7,794 nt of DNA from CAZNRY01 sp964575675 (GTDB lineage Bacteria > Eisenbacteria > RBG-16-71-46 > CAIMUX01 > VGJL01). Positions 1-7,794 of this stretch are shown here, one piece after another. Where the stretch lies: the NCBI GenBank assembly GCA_964575675.1, contig CAZNRY010000177.1, forward strand, positions 1-7,794, written 5' to 3'. Positions within the stretch are counted from its first letter, which is position 1. Each line of letters begins with the position of its first letter. The notes beneath the pieces are model-generated. The model had not been told where the DNA came from and did not search any database. It was given only the letters and a program-made list of their open reading frames with translations. A program made the position numbers and the translations under genes.

Positions 1-115
1 GGTCGTTTTTTTTAGGGGGTGGGGGGGTTTGGGCGTTGAACCTGCCGGTGGGGTGGGGTTTGGACATCGGGAGTTTCGTTTTTTGGGTGGGGTTTGGCAA
101 GGCGGGGACCTTGAT
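1..115. other. Compositionally aberrant contig-edge stretch
   Basis: The first 120 bases hold only 14 C, while the next 60 bases alone hold 20. The stretch is full of G and T runs (T8 at 6-13, G7 at 21-27, T6 within 79-84). It uses TTT for Phe (such as 81-83), although the rest of the window nearly always uses TTC. It remains in the actC frame but carries unexpected residues. This looks like low-quality read-end sequence rather than a biological element. Confidence 0.6.
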
Positions 116-1280
116 CTTGGCGATCCTTTTCCTCTTCCGGCAGAAGTGGCGGACCTCGATCAACCGGTTCGCGGAAGCGATGACGATCTTCGCGGTCATC
201 TGCGCCGGGCTCTTCCCCGCCATCCACGTCGGCCGCGTCTGGTTCGCCTGGTTCCTCTTCCCGATACCGACGCAGAACTGGATCTGGCCCAATTTCCGCA
301 GCCCACTCCTCTGGGACGTCTTCGCGGTCTCGACCTACATGCTCGTCTCCTTGATGTTCTGGTACATGGGGATGGTCCCCGACATGGCCACGCTTCGCGA
401 CCGCGCGAAGACGAAGGCGCGGCAGATCATCTTCGGCATCCTGAGCCTCGGCTGGCGCGGATCGAACCGGCACTGGCACCGCTACGAGGCCGCGTATCTC
501 CTCCTCGCCGCGCTGGCCACCCCGCTCGTCCTGAGCGTCCACTCGGTCGTCAGTTTCGATTTCGCAGTCGCGCAGATCCCCGGCTGGCACACGACGATCT
601 TCCCGCCGTACTTCGTCGCGGGGGCGATCTTCAGCGGGTTCGCGATGGTGCTTACCCTGATCATTCCGGCGCGACAGTGGTTCGGGCTGAAGGAGATCAT
701 CACCTTCCGGCACCTCGAGAACATGACGAAGATCATCCTCGCGACCGGCTCGATGGTGGGTCTCGCCTACGGAACCGAGTTCTTCATGGCCTGGTACAGT
801 GGCAACCACTACGAGTTCTTCGCATTCCTGAACCGGGCATTCGGGCCGTATGCATGGGCCTACTGGATCATGGTCTCGTGCAATGTCCTCGTCCCCCAGG
901 TCTTCTGGTTCAAGAAGGCGCGCAGCACGCCCGCGATCATGTTCGCCGCCGCGATCCTGATCAACGTCGGGATGTGGTTCGAGCGCTACACGATCATCGT
1001 GAGCTCCCTCTCGCGCGACTACTTGCCCTCCGCCTGGGGGTACTTCAAACCGACGGCCGTCGACCTCTTGACCCTGCTCGGGAGCTTCGGCCTCTTCTTC
1101 ACCCTCTTCCTGCTCTTCATCCGCTACCTGCCGATGGTCGCGATGGCGGAGGTGAAGAGCGTCATGAGCCAGGCGCACCTGGATGCCGGGGGACACCGCG
1201 GCCACGGCGACTATCACGGCGACATCCCGCAGCAGCACCAGCCTTCCGGGAGCCGCGATCGGAGGGGCCGCCATGAGTGA
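3..1280 (+). CDS. actC: ActC, NrfD-like membrane subunit of Alternative Complex III (5' partial)
   Basis: Integral membrane quinol-oxidising subunit of ACIII (NrfD/PsrC family). The frame is open to the left window edge, so the TTG at 36 is probably an internal Leu codon: 'VWALNLPVGWGLDI' reads on naturally, and the N-terminus lies outside. Recognisable ActC blocks, counted from that Leu: FRQKWRTSINRFAEAMTIFA (about 35-53), CAGLFPAIHVGR (about 57-67), and NFRSPLLWDVFAVSTY followed by FWYMGMVPDMATLRDRA (about 86-124). Many hydrophobic helices follow. The protein ends in a His-rich hydrophilic tail (about 380-414). About 425 residues are visible, and some tens are missing compared with the usual 450-490. 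The stop overlaps the actD start by 8 bases. The first ~115 bases are C-poor, and the usual GIGHAGTLI motif reads GFGKAGTLI, which I take to be poor sequence. Family assignment is confident from the motifs and from ActD/ActE/ActF following. Confidence 0.93.
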   Translation, partial: SFFLGGGGVWALNLPVGWGLDIGSFVFWVGFGKAGTLILAILFLFRQKWRTSINRFAEAMTIFAVICAGLFPAIHVGRVWFAWFLFPIPTQNWIWPNFRSPLLWDVFAVSTYMLVSLMFWYMGMVPDMATLRDRAKTKARQIIFGILSLGWRGSNRHWHRYEAAYLLLAALATPLVLSVHSVVSFDFAVAQIPGWHTTIFPPYFVAGAIFSGFAMVLTLIIPARQWFGLKEIITFRHLENMTKIILATGSMVGLAYGTEFFMAWYSGNHYEFFAFLNRAFGPYAWAYWIMVSCNVLVPQVFWFKKARSTPAIMFAAAILINVGMWFERYTIIVSSLSRDYLPSAWGYFKPTAVDLLTLLGSFGLFFTLFLLFIRYLPMVAMAEVKSVMSQAHLDAGGHRGHGDYHGDIPQQHQPSGSRDRRGRHE

Positions 1281-1860
1281 CCGAATCGCGATGCCCGCCC
1301 TTCCCGATCGTCCGGCGAGTCTGGGGAGTCTCTGGGGACTCGTGGTCGAGTTCGAGACGGTCGATTCGACCCTCGCGGCCGCCGAGAAGATCCGCGACGC
1401 GGGGTTCACGAAGTGGGACGTGCACACCCCATTCCCCGTCCACGGGCTGAACGACGCGATGGGGATCCGGCACACCAAGCTGCCGTTGTTCGTTCTGGGC
1501 GGCGGCATCGCGGGCGCCGGGATCGGGATCCTGATGCAATGGTGGATGAACGCGCGCGACTACCGGCTGATCGTGAGCGGCAAGCCGTTCTTCAGCCTTC
1601 CCGCGAACATCCCGGTCATGTTCGAGCTCACGATCCTTCTCAGCGCCGTCACCGCGTTCGTCGGGATGATCGCCTTCAACAACCTCCCGATGTTCTATCA
1701 CCCGATTTTCAAGAGCGAGCGCTTCCGCAGGGCGACGACCGACCGGTTCGTGGTCGTGATCGAGGCCGCCGACCCGAAGTTCGATTCCGACCGGACGACC
1801 GCTTTCCTCGGCGGACTCGGCGGCTCCGAAGTCGAGCGGGTGGAGGAGGGAGGAGAATGA
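1273..1860 (+). CDS. actD: ActD, DUF3341 membrane subunit of Alternative Complex III
   Basis: A 195-residue protein of the DUF3341 family, a structural membrane subunit of ACIII with no known cofactor. The N-terminal soluble part contains the typical 'LWGLVVEFETVDSTLAAAEKIRDAGFTKWDVHTPFPVHGLNDAMG' block (about 20-64; first residues LWGLVVEF, last HGLNDAMG). Two membrane helices follow at about 70-90 and 118-136, separated by a loop with 'WWMNARDYRLIVSGKP'. Next come NLPMFYHPIFKS (about 137-148) and a C-terminal ferredoxin-like region ending in an acidic tail. The open frame extends upstream to 1183, but the ATG at 1273 is chosen because GGAGGGG at 1260-1267 sits just before it and the length matches the family. 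It overlaps actC by 8 bases and actE by 4 bases (ATGA), so translation is probably coupled. Confidence 0.93.
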   Translation: MSDRIAMPALPDRPASLGSLWGLVVEFETVDSTLAAAEKIRDAGFTKWDVHTPFPVHGLNDAMGIRHTKLPLFVLGGGIAGAGIGILMQWWMNARDYRLIVSGKPFFSLPANIPVMFELTILLSAVTAFVGMIAFNNLPMFYHPIFKSERFRRATTDRFVVVIEAADPKFDSDRTTAFLGGLGGSEVERVEEGGE

Positions 1861-2507
1861 ACGGCATCCCTCGTTGGATCTTCCTAGTCACACTGGTCCT
1901 CGTGGCCCTCTCATGGATCCCGTTCGCTTTCATCGCGCGCGCGCGAAACACGAAGCACCGCTACACGCGGGTTCAGATCATTCCGGACATGGACCAGCAG
2001 CCGAAGTTCAAACCGCAGTCGCAGAACGCGCTCTTCGCCGACACGCGCGCCGCGCGTCCGCTGGTTCCGGGGACCATCGCGCGGAACTCTGGCATTGAAG
2101 ACGACCGCACCCGGCTCGGCAAGGAGAACGGGCAGTGGATCTCGGCGATCCCGCTCGCGGTCACCGAAGCGGTCATGCGGCGCGGGCAGGAGCGGTACGA
2201 TATCTACTGCGCGCCATGCCACGGGCTGGCCGGAGCGGGCGACGGAATCGTCGCGCGCCGCGCCGATGCGCTCCAGGAGGGTACGTGGACGCCCCCCTCC
2301 TCGCTGCACGACCCGGTCGTGCGCGCACGGCCGGACGGACAGCTCTTCAACACGATCACTAACGGGATCCGCAGCATGCCGGCCTACGGCGACCAGATCC
2401 ATGAGCAGGACCGCTGGGCGATCGTGGCCTACGTCCGGGCCTTGCAGAGAAGCCAGAACGCCACGATCGAAGACGTGCCGCCCGATCTGCGGCGGCTTCT
2501 GCGGTAG
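1857..2507 (+). CDS. actE: ActE, monohaem cytochrome c subunit of Alternative Complex III
   Basis: A 216-residue membrane-anchored cytochrome c that relays electrons within or out of ACIII on the periplasmic side. One hydrophobic segment (about 7-27) acts as signal or anchor. The family block 'DMDQQPKFKPQSQN' is at about 44-57. The haem c site is CAPCH at 118-122, in the context 'RGQERYDIYCAPCHGLAGAGDG'. The likely axial Met is M174 in RSMPAYGDQI. The C-terminal helix is RWAIVAYVRALQRSQ. Unlike ActE proteins that begin with a lipobox, no Cys is present near the N-terminus, so the anchor is probably an uncleaved helix. The ATG overlaps the actD stop (ATGA, 1857-1860), with GGAGGGAGGAG immediately upstream as ribosome binding site. 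The open frame extends much further upstream, but that part is a shadow of actD. It ends in TAG, which shows TAG serves as a stop in this genome. Confidence 0.93.
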   Translation: MNGIPRWIFLVTLVLVALSWIPFAFIARARNTKHRYTRVQIIPDMDQQPKFKPQSQNALFADTRAARPLVPGTIARNSGIEDDRTRLGKENGQWISAIPLAVTEAVMRRGQERYDIYCAPCHGLAGAGDGIVARRADALQEGTWTPPSSLHDPVVRARPDGQLFNTITNGIRSMPAYGDQIHEQDRWAIVAYVRALQRSQNATIEDVPPDLRRLLR

Positions 2508-2528
2508 GCGGGAGCAGAGGGTGAATCG

Positions 2529-2618
2529 TTGAGCACCGAAACCAGAAGAAACGGGCGGACGGCGCCCGAGGCCCCGGTGGAAGCGGCCGCAAACCCGATG
2601 GGAGAAGCCGGACGATGA
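2529..2618 (+). CDS. Possible small ORF between actE and actF (TTG start)
   Basis: The gap between actE and actF holds a 29-codon frame starting TTG (MSTETRRNGRTAPEAP...). A purine-rich GGGAGCAGAGGG (2510-2520) lies about 8 bases upstream. Its TGA (2616-2618) overlaps the proposed actF ATG in an ATGA arrangement, the same coupling seen elsewhere in this operon. The peptide is hydrophilic and resembles the disordered N-terminal tail that ActF proteins often carry. It may be a leader peptide, or the true actF N-terminus separated by a one-base frameshift, or chance. I do not recognise it as a known protein. Confidence 0.25.
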   Translation: MSTETRRNGRTAPEAPVEAAANPMGEAGR

Positions 2619-3826
2619 CGCATCGCGCCGGGATCGACATCGCGAACGAGTCTCGGGAGATGGGCCGTCTCGCGCCGGCGCTCGTCCGAGGCGGCGGGAT
2701 CGTCGGGATCGCTTCGCTCGCCCTGAGCGCCGTGATCGGCCTTGCGTCGAAGGACGGCGCCGACCGGCTCTTCTCGTCGTATCTCACGAGCTTTAGCTTC
2801 TTCCTCAGCATCTCGCTCGGTGCCCTCTTCTTCGTGATCCTCCAACATCTGGTTCGCGCCGAATGGAGCGTGGTCGTTCGGAGAATCGCGGAAGCCCTCG
2901 CGGGGAACATCCTCCTACTGGCCGTTCTCGCGATCCCCGTCCTGCTCGGGTTAGGACGCATCTATCACTGGGCGCAGGCCGGCGCCATCACCGATCATCT
3001 CCTGCAGCACAAGCGGCCGTGGCTGAACCCGACGTTCTTCGCGATCCGGATCGCCATCTACTTCGCGGTCTGGATCTTCGTGTCGCGCTTCTTCATCGCG
3101 CGCTCCTTCCGGCAGGACCGCACGGGCGACATTGCCCTGACGATGCAAATGGAACGGTTCAGCGCCCCGGCGATGGTCCTCTATGGCGTCACGGTCACCT
3201 TCGCCGCCTTCGACCTCTTGATGTCTCTCGACCCGCACTAGTACAGCACGATTTTCGGCGTCTATTTCTTCTCCGGAGGCGTCGTCGGTTTCTTCGCACT
3301 GCTCCCGATCCTGACCTTCCTGCTCCAGCGATCGGGCCGTCTGACGAACGCGATCACGCCCGAGCACTACCACGACATGGGGAAGCTGATCTTCGCCTTC
3401 GTCGTCTTCTGGGCCTACATCGGCTTCTCGCAGTACATGCTGATCTGGTATGCGAACATGCCCGAGGAAACTTCATGGTACTTGAGACGGCAGACCGGCT
3501 CGTGGAAGGGGGTGAGCCTCCTGCTCCTCTTCGGCCACTTCATTCTGCCGTTCGCCGTGTTGATCGGCCGGAAGATCAAGCGCAGCGCGGCTCTGCTCGC
3601 GGGCCCAGCCCTGTGGGTCCTCGCGATGCACTGGATCGACCTCTACTGGATCGTGATGCCCGAGGCTGCTCCGGGCGGCGCGAGGCCCGGTCTTGTCGAC
3701 CTGACCTGTCTGCTTGGAATCGGCGGGTTGTTCGTGGCGGCGGCCGCCCACCGTCTGCGCCGCGTCCCGCTCGTTCCCGAAAAAGACCCGCGGCTCGCCG
3801 AGTCGCTGGCGTTCGAAAGCGTGTAA
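2615..3826 (+). pseudogene. actF: ActF, NrfD-like membrane subunit of Alternative Complex III, interrupted by in-frame TAG
   Basis: ActF is the second, shorter NrfD-like membrane subunit of ACIII. The frame from ATG 2615 gives 208 residues, then TAG at 3239-3241, then the same frame continues for 194 more residues to TAA at 3824-3826. Without the TAG the product would be 403 residues, normal for ActF. Family blocks before the stop: SFSFFLSISLGALFFVILQH (about 59-78) with RAEWSVVVRRIAE shortly after, LLQHKRPWLNPTFFAIR, and FAAFDLLMSLDPH. After it come YSTIFGVYFFSGG, TPEHYHDMGKLIFAFVVFWA, FSQYMLIWYANMPEE and ALWVLAMHWIDLYWIVMPE. The expected text at the break is DPHWYSTIFG, so TAG stands for one Trp (TGG to TAG, a single base). 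No restart codon with a good ribosome site follows closely. The start is supported by GGGAGA at 2600-2605. Either a nonsense mutation or a base-call error; the protein identity is secure. Confidence 0.9.
3239..3241 (+). other. In-frame amber codon inside actF
   Basis: TAG lies between codons for DPH and YSTIFG, where ActF proteins carry Trp. actE (2505-2507) and coxB (6052-6054) also end in TAG at their expected lengths, so TAG is an ordinary terminator here and a genome-wide reassignment is unlikely. Confidence 0.9.
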
Positions 3827-3836
3827 GGAGCCTGCC

Positions 3837-4217
3837 ATGCGAAGAAACGACGATCCAGACGCATCCGCGACGATCGCCTTCGGCATCGTCGGGGCGATCC
3901 TCGTCTTCGTCATCATCGTGGCGCTTCAGGCGCTCTTCTATCGGACGCAGAACGAGGAGTACAAGAGGAAGATGATCGCGCAGGCCCCTGAAGAGCTGAG
4001 CCGCCTGGTCGCGGAGCAGCGCGAGAGGTTGGGCGGCTACCGGTGGGTCGACGAGAAGGCCGGGATCGCGGCGATCCCGATCGACCGCGCGATGGAACTC
4101 ACCATCCGCGAGCTGAATCGCGCGCGCGCCGCGGCGTCATCGGGTCCCGGCGCGGCGCCCAGCCCCCCCGCGGGGACATGGCGCGCGGCGCAACCGGGCG
4201 GGAGTGTGACGCCATGA
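3837..4217 (+). CDS. Small single-helix membrane protein of the ACIII/caa3 operon (ActG-like position)
   Basis: A 126-residue protein with a short charged N-terminus, one membrane helix at about 11-34 (ATIAFGIVGAILVFVIIVAL), a charged helical stretch (about 38-64) and a 'GYRWVDEKAGIAAIPIDRAMEL' region (about 67-88; core WVDEKAG and IPIDRAME). The C-terminus (about 97-126) is Ala/Pro/Gly-rich and probably disordered. No cofactor-binding motif is visible. A small one-helix protein with a WVDxxxG...IPIxxAM motif is common next to ACIII and SCO genes; ActG of Rhodothermus and Flavobacterium occupies a similar place and size. Homology to ActG itself is not shown by this sequence alone. The ATG at 3837 follows AAGGAG (3825-3830), which overlaps the actF stop. 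The end overlaps the SCO start by 4 bases (ATGA), supporting co-expression. Confidence 0.75.
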   Translation: MRRNDDPDASATIAFGIVGAILVFVIIVALQALFYRTQNEEYKRKMIAQAPEELSRLVAEQRERLGGYRWVDEKAGIAAIPIDRAMELTIRELNRARAAASSGPGAAPSPPAGTWRAAQPGGSVTP

Positions 4218-5061
4218 GACGCCGCCTTCTTCTACTCGCCGCCGCCGCGCTCGGAATCCTCATCCCCGGCGCAGGCTCCGTTCAGACCGCACAGGCGCAA
4301 CGGATCGAACCGCTCCCGAAGGAACTCGAAGGGGTGGGGATCGTCGAGCATCTCGATGGGAAGATTCCGCTCGGCCTCAGGTTTCAGGACGAAACCGGAC
4401 GCGAGGTCTCCCTGGGCGACTACTTCGGCAAGGACCGGCCGGTCCTGCTCACCCTCGTCTATTTCCGCTGCCCGATGCTCTGCACGCTCGTCTTGAATGG
4501 GATGATCGATGCCCTGAAGCAGATCGACATGACCCCGGGCAAGGAGTTCGAGATCGTGACGGTCAGCTTCGACCCGACGGAGACGCCGACCCTCGCCAAG
4601 TTCAAGAAGCAGAACTACCTCACCGAGTACGGCCGTCCCGAGGCGGGCCCGGGATGGCATTTCCTGGTCGGCGGTGAGGAAGAGATCCGCGCTCTCACCG
4701 ACGCGGTCGGGTTCGGCTACAGGTGGAACGAGGAGCAGAAGCAGTACGTCCATCAGGCGGCGATCTACGTCGTGACCCCCGACGGCAGGCTCTCGCGATA
4801 CCTCTACGGCGTGATGTTCGATCCGCGGACCCTCAAGCTGTCGATTCTGGAGGCCGGCAAGGGGAAGATCGGTTCGACCTTCGATCAGATCGTCCTCTAC
4901 TGCTTCCACTACGACGCTTCCTCGGGAAAGTACGCCCCGGCCGCGGTCCGGATCATGAGGGCGGGAGGGATCTTGACGGTCCTGATCTTGGGCTCGGTTC
5001 TCTCGACCCTCTGGGTGCGCGACCGGCGGCGGCGTAAGTCCCTTCCCGCTGGAGTGGAATC

Positions 5062-5065
<4 letters not shown>
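4214..5065 (+). CDS. SCO1/SenC-family copper chaperone for cytochrome oxidase
   Basis: A 283-residue periplasmic thioredoxin-fold protein that delivers copper to, or reduces, the CuA site of oxidase subunit II. It has a Sec signal (MRRRLLLLAAAALG, likely cut after AQAQ, about residue 28-29). The thioredoxin-like domain contains the copper ligands: C86 and C90 in YFRCPMLC (CxxxC) and H180 in YVHQAAIYVV, followed by TPDGRLSRYLYG. The C-terminus has the subfamily block VLYCFHYDASSGKYAPAA (about 227-244) and a final membrane helix (about 250-268) followed by an Arg-rich tail, so it is probably anchored at both steps of export and then by the C-terminal helix. That C-terminal extension is longer than in mitochondrial-type SCO but usual for SCO proteins in ACIII/caa3 operons. 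ATG 4214 has GGGAG at 4200-4204 upstream. It overlaps both neighbours by 4 bases. The family call is secure. Confidence 0.93.
5051..5064 (+). promoter_or_regulatory. Ribosome binding site fixing the coxB TTG start
   Basis: GGAG (5051-5054) lies 7 bases before TTG (5062-5064). The TTG overlaps the preceding TGA, and a second in-frame TTG at 5071 has no such signal, so 5062 is preferred. Confidence 0.6.
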
Positions 5066-6054
<989 letters not shown>

Positions 6055-6080
6055 CGGCGGAAGGCGGGAGGATACTGGGA

Positions 6081-7765
<1,685 letters not shown>

Positions 7766-7769
<4 letters not shown>

Positions 7770-7794
7770 CGGAGAGAGTCGACGTGACCGAAAG
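7766..7794 (+). CDS. Start of next operon gene, probably cytochrome oxidase subunit III (3' partial)
   Basis: An ATG at 7766 overlaps the coxA stop as ATGA and opens a frame reading MTERVDVTE to the window end. A GTG at 7784 in the same frame, preceded by GGAGAGAG (7771-7778), is an alternative start. Only 9 codons are visible, so the product cannot be identified from sequence. coxC is expected because it follows coxA in most caa3 operons of this type. Confidence 0.5.

Noticed and set aside
12..1508. Long minus-strand frame (498 codons) opposite actC and actD
   Set aside because: It lies wholly across ActC/ActD coding sequence, is rich in Arg, Glu, Asp and Pro as expected of antisense high-GC codons, and shows no recognisable domain.
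2551..2570. GGGCG...GCGCCC as a terminator or attenuator between actE and actF
   Set aside because: The stem is very short, no T run follows, and the genes on both sides belong to the same operon.
3239..3241. Genetic code change reading TAG as Trp
   Set aside because: actE and coxB end at TAG at the normal protein lengths, and UAG-to-Trp is not a known bacterial reassignment; the well-known change to Trp is at UGA.
3377..3826. The second half of actF as an independent gene starting at ATG 3377
   Set aside because: The same frame is already ActF-like immediately after the TAG (YSTIFGVYFF), well before that ATG, and no ribosome site precedes it. It is the 3' part of actF.

Overview
The window is a single co-directional (+ strand), tightly packed respiratory gene cluster from a high-GC bacterium. 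Identifiable genes, in order, are: the 3' part of actC, then actD, actE, actF, a small one-helix membrane protein, a SCO/SenC copper chaperone, coxB (caa3-type subunit II with a fused cytochrome c domain), coxA (subunit I), and the first few codons of one more gene, expected from position to be coxC. This is the distal part of an Alternative Complex III (ACIII) operon joined to its partner haem-copper oxidase. actA and actB would lie upstream of the window. The arrangement is known from Rhodothermus, Acidobacteriota, Gemmatimonadota, 'Eisenbacteria'-like lineages and some other Gram-negatives. The high GC and the A2-type (YSHPAVY) oxidase fit such a lineage, but the sequence alone does not fix the phylum.

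Layout. 3-1280 ActC (5' cut by the window edge). 1273-1860 ActD. 1857-2507 ActE. 2508-2614 is a 107-base gap that holds a possible 29-codon TTG ORF. 2615-3826 ActF, interrupted by an in-frame TAG at 3239-3241. 3837-4217 small membrane protein. 4214-5065 SCO. 5062-6054 CoxB. 6081-7769 CoxA. 7766 to the end, start of the next gene. Most junctions are overlaps of 4 to 8 bases, which indicates one translationally coupled transcript. I see no promoter, terminator, tRNA, repeat, CRISPR array or mobile element.

How the genes work together. ActC (with ActF, both NrfD-like membrane proteins) would bind and oxidise menaquinol or ubiquinol. Electrons would pass through the ActA/ActB cofactors and the ActE haem c to the cytochrome c domain fused to CoxB, then to CuA, haem a and the haem a3/CuB site in CoxA, where O2 is reduced. 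SCO delivers copper to CuA.

The points most worth checking are three departures from otherwise well-conserved sequence. (1) An amber codon in actF replaces the expected Trp of the 'DPHWYST' motif. (2) CoxA has GEHRMF where the helix VII CuB motif W(A/G)HHMF is expected, so one CuB histidine reads as Arg. (3) The first ~115 bases are C-poor and G/T-rich and turn conserved ActC residues into odd ones. The third looks like poor contig-end sequence. The first two could be base errors or real mutations, and read coverage would decide.
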